A DNA stretch of 64,000 bases from positions 1 through 64,000 of the forward strand of contig NZ_FXSZ01000003.1 in assembly GCF_900182575.1 (NCBI RefSeq), written 5' to 3'. Within the stretch, counting starts at the first letter, position 1, and every line of letters begins with the position of its first letter. Below the pieces are notes generated by a model. It worked only from the letters and a program-made list of their open reading frames with translations. It ran no database searches and was not told where the DNA came from. This DNA is from Solitalea koreensis (GTDB taxonomy: Bacteria > Bacteroidota > Bacteroidia > Sphingobacteriales > Sphingobacteriaceae). This document shows, piece after piece, positions 44,750 through 53,665 of the stretch. Both the position numbers and the translations under genes were made by a program.

Positions 44750-46471
44750 ATGAAAAAGATATTTTTTTACCTTATAGCTTCAGCAGCGTTTGTAGTAAGC
44801 TCCTGCGATAAGCCTTTGGAGGAAGTGCCACAAGATTTTTATACTCCTGAAAATTCTTATACCAATAAGGCTCAGTTTGAATCGGCCTTAGCAAATGTTT
44901 ATTTGACTGTCAGGTCTAATTTCTATGCAAACGCCGATGCAAAAGAGAATTATGATATGCTGGGGCCGGATCTGGACTTAGCGAATATTGAAAGCAATGG
45001 AGCTGCCCAAAAACAACCCTATTTTAACTGGGCTACCATGAACGCGGATAACGCATTCGCCAGCAAATGGTGGGGACGACTTTATGGCATTATTTCTCAA
45101 GCCAATATAATAATTGATAGAGCCGAAGCTCCAAAGGCCGTTTGGACATCGCCTGCTGATAAGAATGCCATTATAGGTGAAGCCAAATTCCTAAGAGCAT
45201 TTGCTTACCATTTTCTGGCCAATATGTGGGGCGATGTACCTTTGGTATTGAACGAAACTAAAACACCAAAATTTGATTATGTAAGAGCTCCCCAAAAAGA
45301 TGTTTACCTGCAATGTAAAGCCGACCTGGATTTTGCTACGCAAAACATGCCAACCATTGATCAGCTAAAGGGCGGTAGAGCGCCGCGTGAAGCAGCATAT
45401 CATTTATTATCAGAAATCAATATTTGTTTAAAAGATTATGACGGCGCCATTGCTGCTGCTACAGCGATTATCAATGGAGGCAAATGTAACTTGATGAATG
45501 CCCGTTTTGGTGTTAACAAGAGCTTTACTTTCTCTGGTTACACCTACAAGGGTGCAGCTAAGCCATGGGGCGATGTGTATTGGGACTTGTTCCAGGAAGG
45601 AAATATGAATTGGAAAGAAGGAAATAAAGAGGCTATTTGGAACATCTCTCAGGATCCAACTATAAAAGGGGGGGACAATACAGATGTTCATGCCCAAGGT
45701 GGATTCTTTGTGATGGACAGATGGTGGGGCCCTATTCCTTGGCAAGCTAAAGATAAAGATGGTAAAGCCAACTGGCTGATGGATACCTTAAGCGGAAGAC
45801 CGGTTGCCGGCTTGATCGTAACAGATTATGCATCAAATGCCATCTGGAATTATAAAGGTAGCTTTAACACGGATATTCGTAATTCGCAATACAACATCCA
45901 ACGTAATTATTATTACACCAACCCAACAAGCGCATTTTATGGACAACAAATTACTCCAGCCAATGCTGATGTTTCAACGAATACTCTTTGGGAGCCACGT
46001 TTATCTCCGCATTTCATGAAATTTGTTAGAGCGGTTCCAGTGGGAATGGCTACTGATGCAACCAGTAAACGTAAAAATGATAATGGAAGAAACTGGAAAG
46101 ACTGGTACATTATGCGTGTGGCTGAAACCTATTTGTTGCGTGCAGAAGCCTATATGCTGAAAAATGACTTAGCATCAGCTGCTGCTGATATTAATGTGAT
46201 TCGTGGTAGAGCACAGGCTACGCTTGTTACACCTGGTGATGTAGATATGGATTTGATCCTGGCTGAACGAGCAAGAGAACTTTATGGTGAAGAATTCAGA
46301 TTAAATACATTGATGAGAACTGGTAAGTTGGTGGAGTATTTGAACAAATACAACGGTTATCTGAAAGATAACGGCCAAACTGCTCCTGCTTTCGTAAATA
46401 AACTTCCTATTCCAAGAAGGGAAATTGAAGCAAATACCGGTGTTAAATGGGCAAATAATCCTGGTTATTAA
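44750..46471 (+). CDS. SusD/RagB-type surface glycan-binding lipoprotein
   Basis: A 573-aa lipoprotein (lipobox VVSSC at residue ~19) that forms the lid over the SusC barrel. SusD-like N-terminal part ~30-290 with the TPR-like helices (GEAKFLRAFAYHFLANMWGDVPL near 145). RagB/SusD C-terminal part ~300-573 ending LPIPRREIEANTG and a terminal PGY. Cognate partner of the preceding SusC. The ligand cannot be read. The C-terminal coding segment is partly duplicated as a relic at 49087. Confidence 0.97.
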   Translation: MKKIFFYLIASAAFVVSSCDKPLEEVPQDFYTPENSYTNKAQFESALANVYLTVRSNFYANADAKENYDMLGPDLDLANIESNGAAQKQPYFNWATMNADNAFASKWWGRLYGIISQANIIIDRAEAPKAVWTSPADKNAIIGEAKFLRAFAYHFLANMWGDVPLVLNETKTPKFDYVRAPQKDVYLQCKADLDFATQNMPTIDQLKGGRAPREAAYHLLSEINICLKDYDGAIAAATAIINGGKCNLMNARFGVNKSFTFSGYTYKGAAKPWGDVYWDLFQEGNMNWKEGNKEAIWNISQDPTIKGGDNTDVHAQGGFFVMDRWWGPIPWQAKDKDGKANWLMDTLSGRPVAGLIVTDYASNAIWNYKGSFNTDIRNSQYNIQRNYYYTNPTSAFYGQQITPANADVSTNTLWEPRLSPHFMKFVRAVPVGMATDATSKRKNDNGRNWKDWYIMRVAETYLLRAEAYMLKNDLASAAADINVIRGRAQATLVTPGDVDMDLILAERARELYGEEFRLNTLMRTGKLVEYLNKYNGYLKDNGQTAPAFVNKLPIPRREIEANTGVKWANNPGY

Positions 46472-46499
46472 TCTTTTTCATTGCTAGTATTGACATTAA

Positions 46500-46540
46500 A
46501 TAAAATGCCTGTTCTTTACAGAAACAGGCATTTTATCTTT
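46500..46540 (+). terminator. Terminator after susD
   Basis: Perfect 14-bp arms (ATAAAATGCCTGTT and its complement), 9-nt loop, then a short T-rich stretch. It would separate the SusCD transcript from the esterase genes. Confidence 0.8.
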
Positions 46541-46542
46541 AC

Positions 46543-46620
46543 TTACCAGCCAATGATCCCTTCTGGACCGCTACACCTGTTGACTGGACTTCTAAAAAAC
46601 ATGGAACAGTCAATCTTTAA
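46543..46620 (+). pseudogene. 3' tail relic of a DUF2264-like gene
   Basis: The frame 46543-46620 reads LPANDPFWTATPVDWTSKK, then ends at TAA. By memory of the family, DUF2264 proteins (secreted, in polysaccharide loci) end with a ...DPFWT..P..WTSKK.. motif, so this is likely their C-terminal tail. The rest of the gene is absent, the upstream sequence being the susD terminator. It is non-functional. Confidence 0.5.
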
Positions 46621-46668
46621 AGAGGATACAAGGGTTAATTATTAATAAGCACATATAAAATAAAAAAA

Positions 46669-47940
46669 ATGATAAGGACCATTGTTCTTACGTTCCTATG
46701 TTTAATCCATATGAACCAATTTGTTGTAGCACAGATCGCAGAGGAGAATAAAGAATGTAAAGAGTTTTCTGTTCGAAATGGCTTACCAAACTTTTTTTCA
46801 AAAGCAATGCTTGGTGATTCTGTGAAAGTAGCTTATTTAGGAGGAAGCATCACGAAACAGGAAGGTTGGCGTGTCTATTCTAGAAATTGGTTCAAGGAGC
46901 GTTTTCCACAGGCCAAATTTTCGGAGGTGAACGCTGCCATTAACGGAACAGGTTCTGACTTTGGCGCATTTCGGCTCAAGGAACATGTATTAAAGTATAA
47001 ACCAGATCTGGTATTTATTGAGTTCGCTGTAAATGATAGTAAAACCGATTCGACTAAAATCATCCGTTCTATAGAGAGCATTGTACGACAAATAAGGCAG
47101 GCTAACCCCTATACAGCTATTTGTTTTGTTTATACGATCAAAGCCGATTTCCTGAAAACTGAGCAAAAAGGACTGTTGCCTAATTCGGCATTACAGATGG
47201 AAAAGGTAGCCGATCATTATGGAATTCCAAGTATCAACTTTGGTTTTGAAATAGCAAGGATGGTAAACAATCAACGGCTCATTATGACCGCTGACGTAAA
47301 GGAACAGAATGGTGTAAAAGTATTCAGTCCTGATGGCGTTCATCCTTATCCTGAAACAGGGCATATTATTTATCAAAATGTTTTGCAAAGATCATTTGAG
47401 AAAATGATTCCCACCAAAGCAAATGCCTTAATCAAAAGCAAACTTCCAAAGCCAATGGTATCAGATTGTTATGTTCACACTCAAATGGTTGACATAAAGG
47501 ATGTAACATTAAGCCCAAATTGGGAGTTGATGGATTTAAAGGAAAATTCTTCTTTTTCTGAGTTGGGCAATTTTCTTCCATTCGTTGGAAAGGCTGGAAA
47601 ATCAGGAGAAACAATCGCTATTCGTTTCAAGGGACATGCTTTCGGCTTCTTTGATATTATGGGGCCTGATTTAGGACGTATAATAGTGGAAATTGACGGC
47701 GTGGTGAAAGATACTATTTATCGCTTTGATTCATATTGTACCTACCGAAGAATGGGTTATACTATTATTGATGGTCTTGAAGATAAAAAGCACACGGTAG
47801 TGTTCAGGTCTTTATGTGAACCTTTTGATAAAACCGCAATCTTGTCAAACAAAGAAAAAATAGCAAAGACACCTGAAGACTATAAGCCTAACAACTTATA
47901 CATAGGAAAAATACTTGTAGAAGGAAAGCTTCTTAAATAA
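46669..47940 (+). CDS. Secreted SGNH/GDSL-family hydrolase (putative carbohydrate esterase)
   Basis: A 423-aa protein with a signal peptide ending VVAQ. SGNH block I is VAYLGGSITKQEGW (catalytic Ser in GGSIT, ~residue 62), block II Gly in NAAINGTGSDFG, block III Asn in EFAVNDSKT, and block V Asp/His in SPDGVHPYPETGH (~222-234). A C-terminal ~140-residue beta-rich domain may bind carbohydrate. It probably removes acetyl or other acyl groups from glycans in the periplasm. Followed after 13 bp by a second esterase gene. Confidence 0.9.
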   Translation: MIRTIVLTFLCLIHMNQFVVAQIAEENKECKEFSVRNGLPNFFSKAMLGDSVKVAYLGGSITKQEGWRVYSRNWFKERFPQAKFSEVNAAINGTGSDFGAFRLKEHVLKYKPDLVFIEFAVNDSKTDSTKIIRSIESIVRQIRQANPYTAICFVYTIKADFLKTEQKGLLPNSALQMEKVADHYGIPSINFGFEIARMVNNQRLIMTADVKEQNGVKVFSPDGVHPYPETGHIIYQNVLQRSFEKMIPTKANALIKSKLPKPMVSDCYVHTQMVDIKDVTLSPNWELMDLKENSSFSELGNFLPFVGKAGKSGETIAIRFKGHAFGFFDIMGPDLGRIIVEIDGVVKDTIYRFDSYCTYRRMGYTIIDGLEDKKHTVVFRSLCEPFDKTAILSNKEKIAKTPEDYKPNNLYIGKILVEGKLLK

Positions 47941-47953
47941 ATATAATTAGTTT

Positions 47954-49048
47954 ATGAAAGTGATTTCAAAAGTTAGAATTCTACTGGTGCTCATGTTCGG
48001 TTCAAATTATGGTCATGCACAGTTAGCGCAGCGGAATTTATTTAAACCCTTTACAACAGAATATATCCGTGAAGCATTGGTTTCACCTGGTGAGTGGCAC
48101 CCATTCCCAACAACTGATAAAGAGTGGCGTAAAGTTTTACCTGATAGTATCATCAAGCAGTATATCGCCAATGGAGATATCAGCCTGAAGCAAAAGAACA
48201 GTGCACAAAGATTGAAAGAAACGCTTTTGTATGAAAACGAAGTGCCTAATTCAATTTCAGCCCCTAACAAAGAAATTGCATTCACGAATAATACTTTTCA
48301 GATTAAAAAAGTGAGTGTGCCATCCATTACTGTCTATAAAGCAGCACAACCAAATGGGAAAGCTATCATTATTTGTCCAGGTGGTGGATATGGGAATTTA
48401 ATGTTTGAAAAGGAAGGGACAACAGTTGCGGAAGAATTAAACAGATGGGGGATTACTGCATTTGTATTAAAATATCGATTACCTGATGATAGCACCAATA
48501 TTGATAAGAGTTTGGCTCCTTTGCAGGACGCACAGCAAGCTATAAGATGGGTACGTTCCAATGCGCAACAATGGGGTGTACGGAAAAATAGAATTGGTAT
48601 AATGGGCTTTTCGGCAGGAGGGCATTTGGCATCCACGGCTGCCACACATTTTCAACGAAATGCAGATTCAACAAATAAGGACACCACTTCTGTTCGTCCC
48701 GATTTTGTCATATTAGTGTATCCGGTTATAAGTTTTGACAGCACCATAACACACATGGCATCAAGGAACCGTTTGGTAGGTACAAGGGCTACCGCTGAGA
48801 GGATTAATTACTTCTCAAATGAATTGCAGGTATCGGAAAAAACACCGCCACTGTTTTTGGTTCATGCTGGTGATGATACCGTTGTGCCAGTAGAAAACAG
48901 TATTCGTTTTTACCAAGCCTGTATTAAAAATAAAGTGCCGGCTGAAATGCATTTGTATCCAAGAGGTGGGCATGGTTTTGCTCTGAAAGACAAAACATCA
49001 GGCAACGACTGGTTGGAAAGATTGAAGAATTGGATAAACTATTTGTAA
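47954..49048 (+). CDS. Secreted alpha/beta-hydrolase esterase (BD-FAE / acetyl-xylan-esterase-like)
   Basis: A 364-aa secreted protein (signal peptide ending GHAQ). The oxyanion-hole loop is IICPGGGYGNLMFEKEG, the nucleophile Ser is in IGIMGFSAGGHLAS (~222), Asp in LVHAGDDTVVPVENS and His in YPRGGHGFAL. The type is common in xylan and rhamnogalacturonan loci as a deacetylase. With the SGNH enzyme it suggests an acylated substrate. No terminator is seen directly downstream. A SusD relic begins 39 bp later. Confidence 0.9.
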   Translation: MKVISKVRILLVLMFGSNYGHAQLAQRNLFKPFTTEYIREALVSPGEWHPFPTTDKEWRKVLPDSIIKQYIANGDISLKQKNSAQRLKETLLYENEVPNSISAPNKEIAFTNNTFQIKKVSVPSITVYKAAQPNGKAIIICPGGGYGNLMFEKEGTTVAEELNRWGITAFVLKYRLPDDSTNIDKSLAPLQDAQQAIRWVRSNAQQWGVRKNRIGIMGFSAGGHLASTAATHFQRNADSTNKDTTSVRPDFVILVYPVISFDSTITHMASRNRLVGTRATAERINYFSNELQVSEKTPPLFLVHAGDDTVVPVENSIRFYQACIKNKVPAEMHLYPRGGHGFALKDKTSGNDWLERLKNWINYL

Positions 49049-49086
49049 TATAAAAAACTTTTTGATGGCGAGGTTTTAAGTTCGTA

Positions 49087-49239
49087 ACTGAGAATTTTCC
49101 AAGAAGGAAAATCGAAGCAAATACCAGTGTTAAATGAGCCAACAATCCTGATCAGGCACCTGCAGCTGGAGAATCTATTCAAAAGTATGGAACTTCGGAG
49201 GTGCTTCCCCAAGGGGCGCACGTAACTATTGAAGAATAG
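49087..49239 (+). pseudogene. 3' relic of a second susD gene
   Basis: The frame encodes FPRRKIEANTSVK, a TGA, then ANNPDQAPAAGESIQKYG and a further ~16 codons to TAG. It aligns with the intact SusD end PRREIEANTGVKWANNPGY at 46411-46471. The Trp codon TGG has become TGA and the tail is longer, so it derives from a paralogue rather than a fresh copy. DNA similarity is high over about 50 bp (49097-49147). No upstream susD sequence remains. Confidence 0.75.
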
Positions 49240-49376
49240 GCGCAATCTATTGTAGTTCAATCTGAATTTTAATATTAAAAAATCACTTAACTAATTGAAT
49301 AAATACTAAAGGCTAATTTAACGAGTGTTCCTGCACAGTTACCATTACATAATAAACTTATTCTTATAACTTTCTT
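49240..49376. other. Spacer before fumC
   Basis: A/T-rich, with nothing recognised before the fumC promoter box. Confidence 0.4.
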
Positions 49377-49384
49377 TACCTTTG
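49377..49384 (+). promoter_or_regulatory. -7 promoter box (TACCTTTG) of fumC
   Basis: An exact TAnnTTTG match 37 bp before the fumC ATG at 49422. Confidence 0.5.
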
Positions 49385-49421
49385 CATAATTTTTTTGAAC
49401 TCATCGAATACTTCAATAATT

Positions 49422-50819
49422 ATGGAATACAGAATAGAAAAAGACACCATGGGCGAAGTGCAGGTTCCTGCCGAAAAATTTTGGGGCGCCCAAACCCAGC
49501 GTTCAATCGAAAATTTCCAGATCGCACAAGACATCAACAAGATGCCTAAAGAGATCGTTAAAGCATTTGCTTATTTGAAAAAAGCAGCTGCCCTAACCAA
49601 TTTCGATGCCGGTGTTTTACCAAAAGAAAAAGCTGAATTAATAGGCAACGTTTGCGATGAAATTTTAACAGGCAAACTTGACGACCAATTCCCGTTGGTA
49701 GTATGGCAAACGGGTTCGGGTACGCAAAGCAACATGAACATGAACGAGGTAATTGCTTACCGCGGGCATGTATTACAAGGCGGAGCATTGACCGATAAAG
49801 ATAAATTCTTGAATCCGAATGATGATGTGAACAAATCACAATCATCTAACGACACCTTTCCAACAGCGATGCACATTGCTGCTTACAAAATGTTGTTGGA
49901 AACCACCATTCCGGGCATTGAAAAATTAAGAGATACTTTAGCCAAGAAATCAGAAGAGTTTAAGCACATCGTAAAAATTGGCCGCACTCACTTTATGGAC
50001 GCTACTCCATTAACCTTAGGCCAGGAGTTTTCGGGTTATGTATCACAATTGAACCATGGCTTAAAAGCGATCAACAATACTCTGGCTCACCTTTCTGAGC
50101 TGGCGCTTGGTGGAACTGCCGTTGGAACCGGCATTAACACACCGGAAGGCTATTCTGAAAATGTAGCAAAACACATTGCAACACTTACCGGACTGCCGTT
50201 CATTACTGCTGAAAATAAATTTGAATCATTGGCTGCTCACGATGCAATTGTTGAAGCTCATGGCGCCTTGAAAACTGTTGCGGTTAGCCTGATGAAAATA
50301 GGTAACGACATTCGCATGCTGTCATCTGGTCCACGTTGCGGAATCGGAGAAATCCACATTCCTGATAACGAGCCAGGTTCATCCATCATGCCGGGTAAGG
50401 TAAACCCTACTCAGTGTGAAGCAATGACCATGGTTGCTGCTCAGGTTTTAGGCAATGATGTTGCCATCAATATCGGCGGCGCTAACGGTCATTTTGAGCT
50501 GAACGTGTTCAAACCCATGATGATTTACAACTTCTTACATTCAGCTCGTTTAATTGGTGATGTTTGTGTTTCATTTAACGATAAATGCGCAGTGGGCATT
50601 GAGCCAATTAAAGAAAATATTGATCAGCACTTGAACAACTCGTTGATGCTGGTAACTTCATTGAACACCAAAATTGGTTACTATAAATCAGCAGAGATTG
50701 CTCAAAAGGCACATAAGCAAGGTAAAACCCTTAAAGCAATGGCTGTTGAATTAGGATATGTTACTCCTGAAGAATTCGACGCTTGGGTTGATCCATTAAC
50801 AATGGTTGGAAAAATTTAG
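49422..50819 (+). CDS. fumC: Class II fumarate hydratase
   Basis: A 465-aa cytoplasmic homotetrameric TCA-cycle enzyme interconverting fumarate and malate without an iron-sulfur cluster. The superfamily signature GSSIMPGKVNP with the catalytic Ser loop is near residue 317. GSGTQSNMNMNE (~98-109) and TALGGTAVGTG-like LALGGTAVGTGIN also match class II. The upstream ATG adds nine residues before MEYRIEKDTMGEV. The ATG at 49422 is the usual start. Monocistronic, with a terminator at 50846. Confidence 0.97.
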   Translation: MEYRIEKDTMGEVQVPAEKFWGAQTQRSIENFQIAQDINKMPKEIVKAFAYLKKAAALTNFDAGVLPKEKAELIGNVCDEILTGKLDDQFPLVVWQTGSGTQSNMNMNEVIAYRGHVLQGGALTDKDKFLNPNDDVNKSQSSNDTFPTAMHIAAYKMLLETTIPGIEKLRDTLAKKSEEFKHIVKIGRTHFMDATPLTLGQEFSGYVSQLNHGLKAINNTLAHLSELALGGTAVGTGINTPEGYSENVAKHIATLTGLPFITAENKFESLAAHDAIVEAHGALKTVAVSLMKIGNDIRMLSSGPRCGIGEIHIPDNEPGSSIMPGKVNPTQCEAMTMVAAQVLGNDVAINIGGANGHFELNVFKPMMIYNFLHSARLIGDVCVSFNDKCAVGIEPIKENIDQHLNNSLMLVTSLNTKIGYYKSAEIAQKAHKQGKTLKAMAVELGYVTPEEFDAWVDPLTMVGKI

Positions 50820-50845
50820 TAAAAAGCTGAAAGCCTCAATTTTTT

Positions 50846-50880
50846 AAAGCCTTCCATAAAAATGGAAGGCTTTATTTATA
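50846..50880 (+). terminator. Terminator after fumC
   Basis: Perfect 12-bp arms (AAAGCCTTCCAT / ATGGAAGGCTTT) around AAAA, followed by a T-rich run. Confidence 0.88.
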
Positions 50881-50902
50881 TTACCCCTCTCTTTGATTTT
50901 GT

Positions 50903-51715
50903 ATGAAACATAAATCTGCCAAAAAAACTGTATTGCTTTCAGCTTTCTGCCTTTTCACCTTAATCCTTCAGCCTGTAATCACTTTCGCGTGGGGCCCAAC
51001 CGGACATCGCATTGTTGCTGAAATTGCAAGCCGACATTTGACGAAGAAAGCCCAAAAAGCGGTGCAAAAAATACTAGGGAAAGAAAGTCTGGCGATGTGT
51101 AGCAATTGGGCCGATTTTATTAAATCAGATCCCAGCTATAAATACGCGAGTGTTTGGCACTATTTCGATTTGCCCGAAAACATTTCGACCTTTGAGCAGG
51201 CACGTAGCATTATGCGTAATGACGCTACGGCTAACGCCTACAGTGTGATTAACAAGATGATTGCAGATTTAAAGAATCCGAATCTTTCAAAAGATAAAAA
51301 AGTATTTGCTATGCGTTTTTTAGTTCACCTTATTGCCGATGTGCACCAGCCTATGCATTGCGGCCATGCGGATGATGAAGGCGGAAATAAAATAAAAGTA
51401 AAATGGTTTGGCAAATCGACCAACCTCCATAGTGTTTGGGATAGCGATTTGGTGGAATTTCAAAAGCTAAGTTATAACGAATATGCAAGCGCAATTGATC
51501 ACCCTACCAGAGAACAATTACAAGCATGGAACAGCACCAATCCGGCTCAATGGATTTGGGAATCATATGACTTGAGCAACAAAATTTATAAATACGCTGA
51601 AAAGGATAAAAAGTATGGCTATCGTTACAATTATGATTTTGTAGATGCATTAAACTCGCGTTTGTTAATGGGAGGTATCCATTTGGCTAATGTGTTAAAT
51701 GAGATTTATAAGTAG
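50903..51715 (+). CDS. Secreted S1/P1-family nuclease
   Basis: A 270-aa protein. Cleavage after FA would expose the N-terminal Trp of WGPTGHRIVAEIA, which in the S1/P1 family binds zinc through its amino group. Other ligands are visible: the Asp in NWADFIKSD, the His in WHYFDLP, the HxxxDxxxP-type LVHLIADVHQPMHCGH, and HSVWDSDLVE. It degrades single-stranded DNA/RNA in the periplasm or outside, probably for phosphate or nucleotide scavenging. Single gene between the fumC terminator and a minus-strand gene. Confidence 0.93.
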   Translation: MKHKSAKKTVLLSAFCLFTLILQPVITFAWGPTGHRIVAEIASRHLTKKAQKAVQKILGKESLAMCSNWADFIKSDPSYKYASVWHYFDLPENISTFEQARSIMRNDATANAYSVINKMIADLKNPNLSKDKKVFAMRFLVHLIADVHQPMHCGHADDEGGNKIKVKWFGKSTNLHSVWDSDLVEFQKLSYNEYASAIDHPTREQLQAWNSTNPAQWIWESYDLSNKIYKYAEKDKKYGYRYNYDFVDALNSRLLMGGIHLANVLNEIYK

Positions 51716-51793
51716 GAGATAGAAGTACTAATCTTAAAGTTGACACAGTTTACTTTTACAGCCCCAATTATTTTGGGAATAGATGAATAAACA

Positions 51794-52774
51794 TTACACC
51801 TCCAGCATAATTTTCCCCATATGTTCGCTGCTTTCCATGAGTCTATGAGCTTCTGCAGCTTGGTCCAATGGAAAGGTTTTATAAATCACCGGTTTTAGTT
51901 TTCCTGACTCAAATAATGGCCAAACATGCTTAATAAGATTTTTGGCAATCTCAGCTTTAAAACTATTCGGCCTTGCTCTTAGCGTGCTCCCGGTAATGAT
52001 TAAACGGCGTTGCATTACCTTTAAAAAATCTATTTCTGCTTTAAAGCCGTTCATGGCGTTGATAAACACTAAACGGCCATCTTCGGCTAATAAATCGATG
52101 TTTTTATTGATGTACTCGCCACCCACCATGTCAAGTATAACGTCGATGCCTTTGTTGTTTGTCAAGCTTTTTAATACAGCTACAAAATCTTCATCCTTAT
52201 AGTTGATGCATTTCGCAGCACCTAGTTGTTCACAAAAATCACATTTCTCTTTGCTGCCCGCTGTTGCATAAACCGGATTACCGAATGCGTTGGCCAGTTG
52301 AATGGCAGTGGTGCCGATGCCACTGCTTCCGCCATGCACAAGCAAGGTTTCGCCGGATTTTAAACCACCCCGATCAAATACATTGCTCCAAACCGTAAAA
52401 TAGGTTTCGGGTAAGGATGCTGCGTCTACATAAGTTAATCCTTTAGGAAGCGGCAGGCATAATTCAGCCGGAACAGCACAATATTCGGCATAGGCACCAC
52501 CTGCTACCAGCGCGCAAACAGAGTCTCCTGTTTTTACATTATTCACTTCGCTCCCAATTGCCTCAATTACTCCTGCCAGCTCCAGGCCGGGAATGTTGGA
52601 GGGAGCTCCTGCAGGCGCCGGATAACGTCCGGCACGCTGAGCCGCATCGGGCCTGTTCACGCCGGCGGCTTTAACTTTTACCAACACCTCATTGGGTTTT
52701 ATCCAGGGAATTTCATGTTCCTGAATTTTTAAAACCTCAGGAGCCCCTGACTGGGTTATAATAATGGCTTTCAT
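51794..52774 (-). CDS. NAD(P)H:quinone oxidoreductase-like MDR protein
   Basis: A 326-aa zinc-independent medium-chain dehydrogenase/reductase (QOR/PIG3 type). GroES-like N-terminal domain ~1-120 (VKVKAAGVNRPDAAQRAGRYP) and Rossmann domain with LVHGGSSGIGTTAIQLA (~143-159). No catalytic or structural zinc cysteines. Likely a one- or two-electron quinone or enone reductase using NADPH. The PIG3-like GRYPAPAGA motif makes the assignment firm to subfamily. Confidence 0.92.
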   Translation of the reverse strand: MKAIIITQSGAPEVLKIQEHEIPWIKPNEVLVKVKAAGVNRPDAAQRAGRYPAPAGAPSNIPGLELAGVIEAIGSEVNNVKTGDSVCALVAGGAYAEYCAVPAELCLPLPKGLTYVDAASLPETYFTVWSNVFDRGGLKSGETLLVHGGSSGIGTTAIQLANAFGNPVYATAGSKEKCDFCEQLGAAKCINYKDEDFVAVLKSLTNNKGIDVILDMVGGEYINKNIDLLAEDGRLVFINAMNGFKAEIDFLKVMQRRLIITGSTLRARPNSFKAEIAKNLIKHVWPLFESGKLKPVIYKTFPLDQAAEAHRLMESSEHMGKIMLEV

Positions 52775-52802
52775 TGTTTTAAGTAGTAAAAAGATACAAG
52801 AA

Positions 52803-53047
52803 TCAGAACCTGAGCTCGACCATTAATTCATATTTGATACCTGTCACTTCTTCGGAGCTTTAATATCGGTAGAAGCAGCGCCATATATTTCAACCACCGA
52901 ACTCAGGTTAAAAATAATTAATTGCGCCGGCTTATCTAAGCTAAACCCGATTGTAATGAAAAGCCCGCAACGAGCGGTGGAATAATGGTGACGCAACTCA
53001 AAGTCGAAATTGATTTTAAAATTTGATATCAAACTAAACTGAAACAA
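52803..53047 (-). pseudogene. Possible decayed 3' end of an outer-membrane gene
   Basis: A 67-codon minus frame (53047-52844) contains a barrel-like segment INFDFELRHHYSTARCGLFI and stops at 52844. The +1 frame then continues to 52803, encoding EEVTGIKYELMVELRF with a terminal Phe, typical of a last beta-strand. Together this fits a frameshifted C-terminal fragment. There is no convincing start, so a chance frame cannot be excluded. The remaining spacer to 53130 holds the promoter box of the next gene only. Confidence 0.35.
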
Positions 53048-53099
53048 CGTTAGGTTGTTATTATATGTTGAAAAAAACTGAGAGAGAATACATTTACGC

Positions 53100-53107
53100 T
53101 ATTTTTG
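53100..53107 (+). promoter_or_regulatory. -7 promoter box (TATTTTTG)
   Basis: A TAnnTTTG match 23 bp before the phosphatase start codon. Confidence 0.5.
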
Positions 53108-53130
53108 TAAAACTTAATTTTTCCTGAAGA

Positions 53131-53613
53131 ATGAAGATATTGATGGTTTGCTTGGGCAATATTTGCCGTTCGCCAATGGCCGAAGGCATTATGAGAGACT
53201 TGGTAAAGAAAAGTAATTTGGACTGGCAAGTCGACTCTTGCGGTACCGGAAGCTGGCATATTGGAGAGCCTCCTCATAAAGTTGCTCAGCTAACTGCCAA
53301 AAAATTTGGAACTGATATTTCGGATTTACGCGCTCGTCAATTCCATCCAGGTGATTTTGATGCGTTTGATAAGATATTGGTGATGGATCAATCCAATTAT
53401 GCCGATGTTATGGTTCAGGCGCGTTCAGAAAAGGACCGCGAAAAGGTGGATCTGATTCTGAATTTAACATTACCTGGCCGCAACTGTGAGGTAGCCGACC
53501 CTTGGTTTGACAACACGATGTTTGATGCCGTATACAAACAATTGGAGCAAGCCTGCCAGCAATTTGTCACTACTGAATTAGGAATTGTGAATGAAGATGC
53601 TGCTAAAGAATAA
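53131..53613 (+). CDS. Low-molecular-weight protein-tyrosine phosphatase
   Basis: A 160-aa cytoplasmic phosphatase. The P-loop C(X)5R is at the N-terminus (MVCLGNICRSPMAEG), and the general-acid Asp is in DPWFDN near residue 130. Members dephosphorylate tyrosine kinases of capsule/EPS export or arginine-phosphorylated proteins. No kinase is adjacent, so the target is unknown. hisS follows after 52 bp with its own promoter box inside the end of this gene's spacer. Confidence 0.94.
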   Translation: MKILMVCLGNICRSPMAEGIMRDLVKKSNLDWQVDSCGTGSWHIGEPPHKVAQLTAKKFGTDISDLRARQFHPGDFDAFDKILVMDQSNYADVMVQARSEKDREKVDLILNLTLPGRNCEVADPWFDNTMFDAVYKQLEQACQQFVTTELGIVNEDAAKE

Positions 53614-53617
53614 ATTG

Positions 53618-53625
53618 TAAATTTG
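53618..53625 (+). promoter_or_regulatory. -7 promoter box (TAAATTTG) of hisS
   Basis: A TAnnTTTG match 40 bp before the hisS ATG and only 4 bp after the phosphatase stop. Confidence 0.5.
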
Positions 53626-53665
53626 CCCCGCAATTTATTTAACATTCACCCTTTTTAATTCGCAA

